In this document: piece by piece, positions 44,328-51,918 of the stretch
Position numbering within the stretch: position 1 is the stretch's first letter
How the letters are laid out: each line of letters starts with the position of its first letter
NCBI RefSeq assembly: GCF_003030345.1
Contig: NZ_CP028158.1
Span: 6,572,001 to 6,636,000, forward strand
Direction of reading: 5' to 3'
Source of the DNA: Plantactinospora sp. BC1
Lineage (GTDB): Bacteria; Actinomycetota; Actinomycetes; Mycobacteriales; Micromonosporaceae
DNA length: 64,000 nt
Program-made: the position numbers and the translations under genes
Notes under the pieces: model-generated
What the model was told of the DNA's origin: nothing
What the model saw: the letters and a program-made list of their open reading frames with translations, nothing else
Databases searched by the model: none

Positions 44328-45399
44328 GCCGCTCGAGGATCTCGACGACCCGCTGCGCGGCGGTGCCGTCGCCGTACGGGGCGGCGCGCTCGGTCGTCGG
44401 CGTCGGCCGGGTCGCCGTGGCGACCCAGTCGGGAGTACCGGCCGGGTCCGGGACGAGCCGGTTCCAGTCGCCGTCCAGCGTCTCGACCCACTCGGTCTCC
44501 GGGCGCAGCGTGGTGCAGACCCGGCCGAGCAGGAACGCCTCCTTCTGCAACCCGCCCGAGTCGGTGACCACGCCGGCCGAGCCGAGCACCGCCGCGACCA
44601 TGGCGGCGTAGCCGACCGGGCGGCCGACGTGCAGGGCGCCCTGGGCGAGCTTCAGACCGTATTGTTCGGCGCGGGCCAGCAGCCGGGGGTGGGCCAGCAG
44701 GGCGACCGGTACCGGCAGCGCGGCCAGCGCCGCGACCAGCCCGGCGAGCCGCTCCGGGTCGTCGGTGTTCTCCGCCCGGTGCAGCGTGGCGAGCAGGTAC
44801 GGCGCGGTCGGGTCGATCCCCTCCGGCAAGACCGGCCGGGGGTGCTCGCCGGCGAGTACGGCGTCCCGGATCCGCAGGCAGACGTCGACCATCACGTCTC
44901 CGGCCAGCACGGAGCGGGCCGCCAGCCCCTCGTCGGCGAGGTGCCGCATGGCCTCCTCGGTCGGGGCCAGCAGCAGGTCGGCGGCGTGGTCGGTGAGCAC
45001 CCGGTTGTGCTCCTCCGGCATCCGCCGGTTGAACGAGCGCAGCCCGGCCTCCAGGTGGGCGACCTTGAGGTGCTGCTTGACCGCCGAGACCGCGCCGGCC
45101 AGCGTCGAGTTGGTGTCGCCGTAGACCAGTACCCAGTCCGGGTTCTGCTCGGCCAGCACCGGGTCGATGCCGGCCAGCACCGCGCCGGTCTGCACGCCGT
45201 GGCTGCCGGAGCCGACCCCGAGGTGGACGTCCGGGTCGGGGATGCCCAGGCCGGAGAAGAAGACGTCGGAGAGGTCGGCGTCGTAGTGCTGACCGGTGTG
45301 CACGATGACGTGCTCGTGATCCGTTCGGGCGAAGGCCGCCGCGATCGGCGCGAGTTTCACCAACTGCGGGCGGGCTCCGACAACGCTGACAACCTTCAC
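44320..45399 (-). CDS. Non-hydrolysing UDP-GlcNAc-type 2-epimerase (WbpI/WlbD-like)
   Basis: 359 aa. Motifs: VVGARPQLVKLAPI, HTGQHYDADLSDVFF, VYGDTNSTLAG, HLEAGLRSFNRRMPEEHNR and DSGGLQKEAF. The form LGVGSGSHGVQTGAVL is typical of WbpI/WlbD enzymes, which epimerise UDP-2,3-diacetamido-glucuronate, more than of E. coli WecB. It would convert the gluco product of the diacetamido-uronate pathway to the manno form. First of three overlapping genes; a 130-bp gap separates it from the upstream unit. Confidence 0.9.
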   Translation of the reverse strand: MKVVSVVGARPQLVKLAPIAAAFARTDHEHVIVHTGQHYDADLSDVFFSGLGIPDPDVHLGVGSGSHGVQTGAVLAGIDPVLAEQNPDWVLVYGDTNSTLAGAVSAVKQHLKVAHLEAGLRSFNRRMPEEHNRVLTDHAADLLLAPTEEAMRHLADEGLAARSVLAGDVMVDVCLRIRDAVLAGEHPRPVLPEGIDPTAPYLLATLHRAENTDDPERLAGLVAALAALPVPVALLAHPRLLARAEQYGLKLAQGALHVGRPVGYAAMVAAVLGSAGVVTDSGGLQKEAFLLGRVCTTLRPETEWVETLDGDWNRLVPDPAGTPDWVATATRPTPTTERAAPYGDGTAAQRVVEILERHA

Positions 45400-45529
45400 T
45401 GCGGATTACTCCCGGCGTCGATCGACGGTGGAATGCGGGGCATCGTGCTGACTCGTACGCTTCCGGCCGCGCACGCTTCGCGCGACAAGGCGGGAATGGT
45501 ACAGCAGCCCCCGGTGCCCACACGATACG

Positions 45530-46369
45530 TCACTCCGTGGGTGATCTCCCAGCCGACCGCTGCCGGCGTCCGCGCCAGGCCCGGGCGAGTTCCCGGGGTA
45601 CGTCGACCAGCGCGCGGGCCGGTTCCCGGGCTCCCCGGGCGAAGGCGCTGCCGAGCCGTAACCCGGCCGAGGACTCGACCTCGGCGAGCCGGCGCCGCGC
45701 CTCGCGCAGCTCGGTGTCCCGCTCGGCGAGCAGCCGCTCCTGCGCCTCGACCCGCCCGGTCAGTTCGGCCAGCCGTCGCCGCACCGGCCGGCTCACCAGG
45801 TCGGCGAGCTGGTACTCGTTGACCACCCGCAGCAGGGTGGTCAGCTCCGTCGCGTCACCGCCGTCCGGTTCCGGCTCCTGCCCCGGACCGGTCCCGGCCG
45901 GCTCGACCGGGGTACGGGCGTCGACCAGATAGCCGCGCAGCGGGGCGAGCCGCTCCACCCGCTCGACGACCAGCGCGGCGGAGACCCCTCGGATGGCGGC
46001 CCGGTCCAGCGGGGAGACCTCGCGGATCTGGCATCCTCCGGCCACCAGCGGCCCGACCAGCCGGTGGTACGGCAGCTCCTCGACCGGCCAGCCGATCAGC
46101 AGCGCCGCCCGGGTGCCGGGGCGGGCCCGGCGCAGCATCGGGGTCAGCGCGTCCGGGTCGGTGTGCGCGGGCGAGTCGGCGCCGAGCAGGCAGAGCGGCA
46201 GCGACTCGGGGCCGAACTCGGCGCCGGCCGCCTCGTCGAGCGGCTGGCGGCGGTAGGCCACCTCCGGCGGCAGTCGCAGTTGCCGCTCCAGCCTGACGTC
46301 CGGGTGGCTGACGTCGACCACCTCGCGTACCCCGTCGAGATAGCGCGGGAGGATCTCGGAGATCCGCAT
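45530..46369 (-). CDS. Unknown glycan-locus protein with C-terminal coiled coil
   Basis: 279 aa, not recognised. The N-terminal ~165 residues look like an alpha/beta domain (LPLCLLGADS, AALLIGWPVEELPYHRLV). A Gly/Pro linker leads to a helical segment rich in heptads (about 195-240, LAERDTELREARRRLAEVES). The basic end (RELARAWRGRRQR) resembles the membrane-proximal tails of some glycosyltransferase-associated proteins. It lies 15 bases after the methyltransferase gene, with GAGGAGG before its ATG. A scaffolding or chain-length role is conceivable but unsupported. Confidence 0.7.
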   Translation of the reverse strand: MRISEILPRYLDGVREVVDVSHPDVRLERQLRLPPEVAYRRQPLDEAAGAEFGPESLPLCLLGADSPAHTDPDALTPMLRRARPGTRAALLIGWPVEELPYHRLVGPLVAGGCQIREVSPLDRAAIRGVSAALVVERVERLAPLRGYLVDARTPVEPAGTGPGQEPEPDGGDATELTTLLRVVNEYQLADLVSRPVRRRLAELTGRVEAQERLLAERDTELREARRRLAEVESSAGLRLGSAFARGAREPARALVDVPRELARAWRGRRQRSAGRSPTE

Positions 46370-46384
46370 CGGTGCGTTTCCTCC

Positions 46385-47026
46385 TCAGCCGGTCCGGGTG
46401 AAGACGTGGAACCCGTTGGGGTTGCCGCGGAACGCGTACGGGCGCCACCCCTCGAATCTCAGGCCGCACTCCCGGGCCAGCCGGACGTACCGGTCCCGGC
46501 CCCGGACGACCTGGTAGTTCCCGTACCTCCGGTCGCCGTCGCCGCCCCAGTCGGCGAGGACGAGCCGGCCCCGGAGCCGGACCAGCGAGGCGAGGTTGCG
46601 TACCGAGCGCTCCCACTCGGCGTCGTCGAGTACGTGGAAGAGCACGTCGACCGAGAGCACCACGTCGTACGGCCACGGGCTGCGCCAGCCCGACAGTGTG
46701 GACCGGAAGTACCGGGCACCGCCGCCGCGCTCCCGGCAGTACGCCAGCGCGCTCTCGCTGGCGTCGATCCCGTCGACCTGGTGGCCGAACCGGGCCAGCT
46801 CCCGGCTGAACCAGCCCTTGCCGCAGCCGGCGTCGAGCAGGAACAGCGGCGCGACCGGGTCGGACTGGTGGCCGATGATGTCCAGCAGGAGGCTGAGGCG
46901 CAGGATGTAGAACATCCGGTTCGTCGGCTCGTCGAAGGACATGTCGCCGCCGGAGCGCAGGTCGCCCTCCCGCCGGTGCCGGTCGTTCCAGTAGGCGTCG
47001 TTCTCCTCGGCGGAGAGCAGCTCCAC
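46385..47026 (-). CDS. Class I SAM-dependent methyltransferase
   Basis: 213 aa. SAM motif I is LFLLDAGCGKGWFSRELARFG, motif II is DGIDASESAL, and the later strand is DVVLSVDVLFHVLDD. The C-terminal end NPNGFHVFTRTG resembles glycan and polyketide O-methyltransferases. GTG 47026 has only a poorly spaced purine stretch ahead of it. Being inside the glycan locus it may methylate a sugar or the end of the chain. Confidence 0.87.
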   Translation of the reverse strand: MELLSAEENDAYWNDRHRREGDLRSGGDMSFDEPTNRMFYILRLSLLLDIIGHQSDPVAPLFLLDAGCGKGWFSRELARFGHQVDGIDASESALAYCRERGGGARYFRSTLSGWRSPWPYDVVLSVDVLFHVLDDAEWERSVRNLASLVRLRGRLVLADWGGDGDRRYGNYQVVRGRDRYVRLARECGLRFEGWRPYAFRGNPNGFHVFTRTG

Positions 47027-47145
47027 CCTCGCTCACCATCCCTCGCCTCGGGCCCGGCGTACCTGTTCGGTGGCTCCGGCGGCGACGCTAACACGCCATC
47101 GTCCGGACAGAACCGAACGACCCGGCAGAGGTGGGGCGAAACCGC

Positions 47146-48321
47146 TCAAACGATGGCGCGTAGGTACGGCACCCGGGCGGCGCCGAGCGAGGCCGCGAAC
47201 GAGACGACCAGGATCACCAGGTACGCGCCGAGCATCAGCGGCAGCGAGCGTCCCTCGGCCACCCCGGGAACGGTCTGCCGGAGCAGCTCCAGCACCAGCA
47301 GGTGGACCAGGAACACCCCGAAGGAGGCGTCGGAGAGCCGGACGAGGAGCCGGCCGGACCGCTCCGACGGGGTGACCCGGGCACCGATCCCGACGGCGAG
47401 CAGGAAGAGGCAGATCGCCGCGGCCGCCACCGTGCCGCCGAGGTAGCCGACCGGCAGGAGCGTCTGGAGCCAGCGGTGTTCCGGTGAGACGCCCCACTGC
47501 CAGACCGCCTCGGCCATCAGCAGCACCGCGAGCACCCCGGCCAGCAGCAGGCCGCGCCGGCCGAGCACCACCCGGTGCAGCGCCCAGCCGGCCAGGAAGT
47601 ATCCGACGTACGGCCACCACATGGTCAGCGCGCCGAGGTGGATCGGGCGGGGCGCGCCGATCATCGCGGCCATCCCGGAGGAGGCGAAGGTGACCAGGGT
47701 GAAGGCCAGGGCCACCCCGGCGAGGATCATCGCCCGGCGCCGCCCGCCGTCTTTCAGGAACGCCGCCAGCACCGGGGCGACCAGGTAGAGCCCGGCGATC
47801 AGCCAGAGGAAGTAGAGCGCGGTGAAGACCCTGGCGTCCATCAGGTTGCGGGCCAGCAGGGTCGGGGTCAGCTCCTCGCCCCGCCAGAGCATGCGTACCC
47901 CGACCAGGTAGACGAGGTGCCAGACGACCAGGGCGGGGACGATCCGGACGAAGCGCTTGCGGTAGAAGGCGACCGGCCCGGCGGCGTGTGCCCGGGGCGC
48001 CAGGGTGAGCGCGCCGCTGATCATGACGAAGACGGGTACGGTCCAGGTCGCACCGAGGTCGATGGCGGCGGCGGTCCACCAGCTCAGGGTGTGCCGCAGG
48101 TCGTCGTGTCCGAGTACCAGCCCGATCACGTGGATCGCGACCACCCCGCAGACGGCGAGCACCCGGAGCGCGTCCAGCCCGTACTGCCGGACCGGCCGGC
48201 CGCCGCCCGCTGCGACGCCAGCGGTGACCGGGGCGTCGGCGGGGGGTGTCGGGGTGGATGCGCCGGTCTCCGTCACGGAGGCGCCCTGGGTCGGCAGTTC
48301 CGGTTGGGCCGGCATCCTCAT
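47146..48321 (-). CDS. Acyltransferase-3 family membrane protein (OafA-like)
   Basis: 391 aa with about ten membrane helices. It begins with a Pro/Thr-rich tail and then GLDALRVLAVCGVVAIHVIG, the catalytic His of the acyltransferase-3 family, followed by PVFVMISGALTL and FYRKRFVRIVPALVVW with its conserved Arg. Such enzymes O-acetylate or succinylate cell-surface glycans. ATG 48321 lies seven bases after a TAGTAT hexamer (48329-48334 on the other strand), so the mRNA may be leaderless. Divergent from the 549-aa glycosyltransferase. Confidence 0.9.
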   Translation of the reverse strand: MRMPAQPELPTQGASVTETGASTPTPPADAPVTAGVAAGGGRPVRQYGLDALRVLAVCGVVAIHVIGLVLGHDDLRHTLSWWTAAAIDLGATWTVPVFVMISGALTLAPRAHAAGPVAFYRKRFVRIVPALVVWHLVYLVGVRMLWRGEELTPTLLARNLMDARVFTALYFLWLIAGLYLVAPVLAAFLKDGGRRRAMILAGVALAFTLVTFASSGMAAMIGAPRPIHLGALTMWWPYVGYFLAGWALHRVVLGRRGLLLAGVLAVLLMAEAVWQWGVSPEHRWLQTLLPVGYLGGTVAAAAICLFLLAVGIGARVTPSERSGRLLVRLSDASFGVFLVHLLVLELLRQTVPGVAEGRSLPLMLGAYLVILVVSFAASLGAARVPYLRAIV

Positions 48322-48386
48322 CGCGCGAATACTAGTGGTACCGGGGATGCCGGTGAATTCGGCCGAGCCGATGGAATCTCCACCGG

Positions 48387-48400
48387 TTGCCGTACACTCG
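48387..48400 (+). promoter_or_regulatory. Promoter element shared by two paralogous GT genes, copy 1
   Basis: TTGCCGTACACTCG here recurs exactly at 50205-50218. TACACT (48393-48398) is a fair -10 box, 42 bases before the ATG at 48440. The flanks differ, so conservation of this block suggests the promoter was kept after duplication. Confidence 0.55.
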
Positions 48401-48439
48401 TCGCGTCCTCGGGCCCCTTGGAAGGCGGGAAGGCCAAAG

Positions 48440-50089
48440 ATGGTGGTTGACGGCGCGGCCGGGATCTCCGACTCCCGTCGGCGGATTGTCATGTTGGTCG
48501 ACAACGGGGTCACCGGTGACTCCCGGGTGCAGAAGGTCGCCCGTTCGGCCGCCGAGGCCGGCTGGGACGTCATCCTGCTCGGCTGCTCGCCGACCGGTCA
48601 GTCGCAGACCTGGCAGCTCGGCCAGGCCGAGGTCCGGCTGGTGCCGTTCCCGCAGCCGCTGGCGAAGAAGCGGCACGAGTTCCGCCGGGTCTTCCGGCGC
48701 GGGCCGCTGGCGTACCCGCCGAGCGGCATCGCCGAGCACCGCGCGCAGTGGGTGCGGGCCTGGCAGGCCGACCTGCGGGTCCGGGCCGCGCAGCTCGCCG
48801 TCGCGAAGCGCACCGGCGGGCCGGTGCCGCCCGGTGGCGCCCGGCGGCTGCGCCTGGAGGAGCGGGCGGCGGCGGTACTGAAGAAGTGGGTCTCGTTCCG
48901 CTACTGGCAGCTCACCAGCGCCCAGCGGGCCCGGCGCAGGCTGGCGGGCCCGATCGACCGCTTCTACACCTGGTTCTGGCCGGCAGTGCAGGGCGACCGC
49001 AGCTGGCGGCGGCTGGAGCCCGGACTCTGGGACTACGAGCTGGCCTTCGGTCCGGTGATCGACGAGCTGGCCCCCGACCTGATCCACGCGCACGACTACC
49101 GGATGGTCGGGGTGGGTGCCCGGGCGACGGTCCGGGCCCGGGCCGCCGGCCGGGACGTGAAACTGGTCTGGGACGCCCACGAGTTCCTGCCGGGGCTCAG
49201 CTCGGCGACCAAGCGGGGCCGCTGGCTGAAGGCGCACGTCGCGCACGAGCGGGAGTACGCGCCCTTCGCCGACGAGGTGCTGACCGTCTCCGAGGGGCTC
49301 GCCGAGCTGCTGAAGGAGTCGCACGGGCTGGCCGAACTGCCCACCGTGGTGATGAACGCGCCGGACGTGACGGTGCGGGACCGGTCGACCGAGTCCGGGG
49401 CGGACGAGCCGGTCACGGACATCCGCACCCGGTGCGGGCTGGGCCCGGAGACGCCGCTGCTGGCGTACTCCGGCGGGATCGCCCCGGTGCGCGGCGTCGA
49501 CGTCATGATCGACGCCCTGCCGACGCTGACCGACGTGCACGTCGCGCTCGTCTCGGTGCCGCCGGGGAAGCGCTCGACCGCCTCGATCGACAAGCTGCTG
49601 GACCGGGCCGCCAAGCTCGGCGTGGCCGACCGGGTGCACCTGCTGCCGTACGTCCCGCACTGGCAGGTCTCCGAGTTCCTCTCCACCGCCAACGCCGCGG
49701 TGAGCCCGCTGGTGCACCTGACCAACCACGAGATCGCGCTCAGCAACAAGTTCTTCGAGTACTCCCAGGCGCGGCTGCCGATGGTGGTCAGCGACGTGCG
49801 GACGATGGCCGCGACGGTCCGCTCCACCGGGCAGGGCGAAATCTTCAAGGCCCAGGACGTGCAGGACTACATCCGGGCGGTCCGGGCGGTGCTGGCCGAC
49901 CCGGCGCGCTACCGGGCCGCCTACGACCGTCCGGGGCTGCTGGAGAGCTGGACCTGGGAGGCGCAGGCCCGGGTGCTGGAGGGGGTCTACCGGCGGCTGC
50001 TGCCCGGTCGTCCGCCCACCGTGCAACCGGATGTTCCGGGTCACCTCGTCACTACCGGTACGCAACGCACGCTCGAAACCACCGGCTGA
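48440..50089 (+). CDS. GT4-like glycosyltransferase, paralogue A
   Basis: 549 aa GT-B enzyme. It starts with IVMLVDNGVTGDSRVQKVARSA, as in the 868-aa and 544-aa proteins of this locus. A basic helical insertion (about 85-175) precedes LIHAHDYRM and VWDAHEFLPG. The donor domain has TNHEIALSNKFFEYSQARLP, with KFFEY in the place of the usual EX7E Glu. GGGAAGG precedes ATG 48440. High similarity to the following gene, including a 28-residue identical block near the C-terminus (AVLAD to EAQA), points to tandem duplication with recent conversion. Confidence 0.9.
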   Translation: MVVDGAAGISDSRRRIVMLVDNGVTGDSRVQKVARSAAEAGWDVILLGCSPTGQSQTWQLGQAEVRLVPFPQPLAKKRHEFRRVFRRGPLAYPPSGIAEHRAQWVRAWQADLRVRAAQLAVAKRTGGPVPPGGARRLRLEERAAAVLKKWVSFRYWQLTSAQRARRRLAGPIDRFYTWFWPAVQGDRSWRRLEPGLWDYELAFGPVIDELAPDLIHAHDYRMVGVGARATVRARAAGRDVKLVWDAHEFLPGLSSATKRGRWLKAHVAHEREYAPFADEVLTVSEGLAELLKESHGLAELPTVVMNAPDVTVRDRSTESGADEPVTDIRTRCGLGPETPLLAYSGGIAPVRGVDVMIDALPTLTDVHVALVSVPPGKRSTASIDKLLDRAAKLGVADRVHLLPYVPHWQVSEFLSTANAAVSPLVHLTNHEIALSNKFFEYSQARLPMVVSDVRTMAATVRSTGQGEIFKAQDVQDYIRAVRAVLADPARYRAAYDRPGLLESWTWEAQARVLEGVYRRLLPGRPPTVQPDVPGHLVTTGTQRTLETTG

Positions 50090-50204
50090 CCCGAGCGGCC
50101 CGCACCGGCGCCACCTGCGGGATCACCCCTCCGGCCGGTTGCCGTCGCGGTGCCGACGATGATCGATACGGGTCGACGGTCACGATCGGCAACCATGGCC
50201 GGGA

Positions 50205-50218
50205 TTGCCGTACACTCG
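50205..50218 (+). promoter_or_regulatory. Promoter element shared by two paralogous GT genes, copy 2
   Basis: Exact second copy of TTGCCGTACACTCG, with TACACT at 50211-50216. It lies 50 bases before the ATG of the second paralogue, so this gene is likely transcribed from its own start as well as by read-through. Confidence 0.55.
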
Positions 50219-50267
50219 CCGGAGTCCTCTGGAAAGCCCCGACCGGAAGGGCAGCGAAGACACAGTC

Positions 50268-51902
50268 ATGGAGTTCGACGGCGCCGCCGAGGCGCGGAGC
50301 GCGCGTGGGCGCGTGGTGATGCTGGTCGACAACGGGGTGAACGGTGACTCCCGGGTGCAGAAGGCGGCCCGTTCGGCCGCCGCCGCCGGCTGGGAGGTGA
50401 TCCTGCTCGGCCGGTCCCCGCACGGGCAGCCGCAGAGCTGGCGGCTCGGCGACGCCGAGGTCCGGCTGCTGCCGATGCCGGATCCGCTGGCCCGGCGCCG
50501 CCACGACTACCGGCGCGCCTGGTTGCGCTGGCCGCTCGCCTATCCGCCGAACGGCATCGCGCCGTGGCGGGCGCAGGCGGCCAAGGCCCGCCAGGCCGAC
50601 CTGCGGTTCCGCGCGGCGCAGCTCACCCTGGCGGCCCGCTCCGGCCGTCCCGACCCGCTCGGGCAGCGGCTGCTCCGGCTGCGGCTGCTGGCGGCCCAGC
50701 TGCGCCGTCGCTGGGTCTCGTTCCGCTACTGGCAGCTCACCCGGGCGCAGCACGGTCGCCGGTTCCGCAACCCGTGGGACCGCACCTACACCTGGTTCTG
50801 GCAGCGGATGCGCGGCGACGGGGCGTGGCGCCGGCTCGAACCGGGACTCTGGGACTGGGAGCTGGCGTACGGGCCGGTCGTCGACGAACTGGCGCCGGAC
50901 CTGATCCACGCCAACGACTTCCGGATGCTGGGGGTGGCCGCCCGAGCCAAGATCAGGGCACAGGCCGCCGGCCGGACGATCAAGCTGGTCTGGGACGCCC
51001 ACGAGTTCCTGCCCGGCCTCAAGCCGTGGCGGGACAACGCCCGCTGGCTGCCGGCGAACGTCGGGCACGAGCGGGAGTACGCCCCGTACGCCGACGCCGT
51101 GGTGACCGTCTCCGAGGCGCTCGGCGACCTGCTGCGCGGGCAGCACGGCCTGACCGAACGTCCGGCCGTGGTCTTCAACGCGCCGGCCGTCGGTGACCGG
51201 CCGACCCGGGTCGACGAGCCGCAGCCGGAGATCCGCCGGCTCTGCGGGGTCGGGCCGGAGGTGCCGCTGCTGGTCTACAGCGGCGCGGCGAGCAGCCAGC
51301 GCGGCATCGACATCACCGTGGCGGCGCTGCCGAAGCTGCCCGGGGTGCACGTCGCGCTGGTGGTGAACAAGCCGGCCGGCCCGCAGATGCAGGAGGTGCT
51401 GCGCCGGGCCGCCCGGCTCGGGGTGACCGACCGGGTGCACGTACTGCCGTACGTGGCGCACTGGCAGGTGGTGCCGTTCCTCTCCGGCGCCGACGTCGGG
51501 GTGATCCCGATCCACCACTGGCCCAACCACGAGATCGCGTTGATCACCAAGTTCTTCGAGTACTCGCACGCCCGGCTGCCGATCGTCGTCAGCGACGTGA
51601 AGACGATGGCCGAGACGGTCCGGTCGACCGGGCAGGGTGAGGTGTTCCGGGCCGAGGACGTGGCCGACTACGTCCGGGCCGTGCAGGCCGTACTCGCCGA
51701 CCCGGCGCGCTACCGGGCCGCGTACGACCGGCCCGGCCTGCTGGAGAGCTGGACCTGGGAGGCGCAGGCCGGGACCCTCGACGAGGTCTACACCCGGCTG
51801 CTGCCCGGTTCTGCCCGCGCCGGGGTCGGCTCGCCGACGCCGGAGCCGCTGGCCGGTGCCCCGGGCGGCGACTCCCGGCCGGCCGTCGGGCTGCCGGCGT
51901 GA
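50268..51902 (+). CDS. GT4-like glycosyltransferase, paralogue B
   Basis: 544 aa, same layout as paralogue A: VVMLVDNGVNGDSRVQKAAR, LIHANDFRM, VWDAHEFLPG, then NHEIALITKFFEYSHARLP. The two differ most in the region before the donor domain (about 315-335), where acceptor specificity may lie. The C-terminal tail is Pro/Gly-rich. The ribosome binding site (GAAGGG) is further than usual from ATG 50268. Followed after 16 bases by a GT2 gene, so it heads a run of co-directional glycan genes to 58.4 kb. Confidence 0.9.
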   Translation: MEFDGAAEARSARGRVVMLVDNGVNGDSRVQKAARSAAAAGWEVILLGRSPHGQPQSWRLGDAEVRLLPMPDPLARRRHDYRRAWLRWPLAYPPNGIAPWRAQAAKARQADLRFRAAQLTLAARSGRPDPLGQRLLRLRLLAAQLRRRWVSFRYWQLTRAQHGRRFRNPWDRTYTWFWQRMRGDGAWRRLEPGLWDWELAYGPVVDELAPDLIHANDFRMLGVAARAKIRAQAAGRTIKLVWDAHEFLPGLKPWRDNARWLPANVGHEREYAPYADAVVTVSEALGDLLRGQHGLTERPAVVFNAPAVGDRPTRVDEPQPEIRRLCGVGPEVPLLVYSGAASSQRGIDITVAALPKLPGVHVALVVNKPAGPQMQEVLRRAARLGVTDRVHVLPYVAHWQVVPFLSGADVGVIPIHHWPNHEIALITKFFEYSHARLPIVVSDVKTMAETVRSTGQGEVFRAEDVADYVRAVQAVLADPARYRAAYDRPGLLESWTWEAQAGTLDEVYTRLLPGSARAGVGSPTPEPLAGAPGGDSRPAVGLPA

Positions 51903-51918
51903 GGACGGCGGTGGTCTG

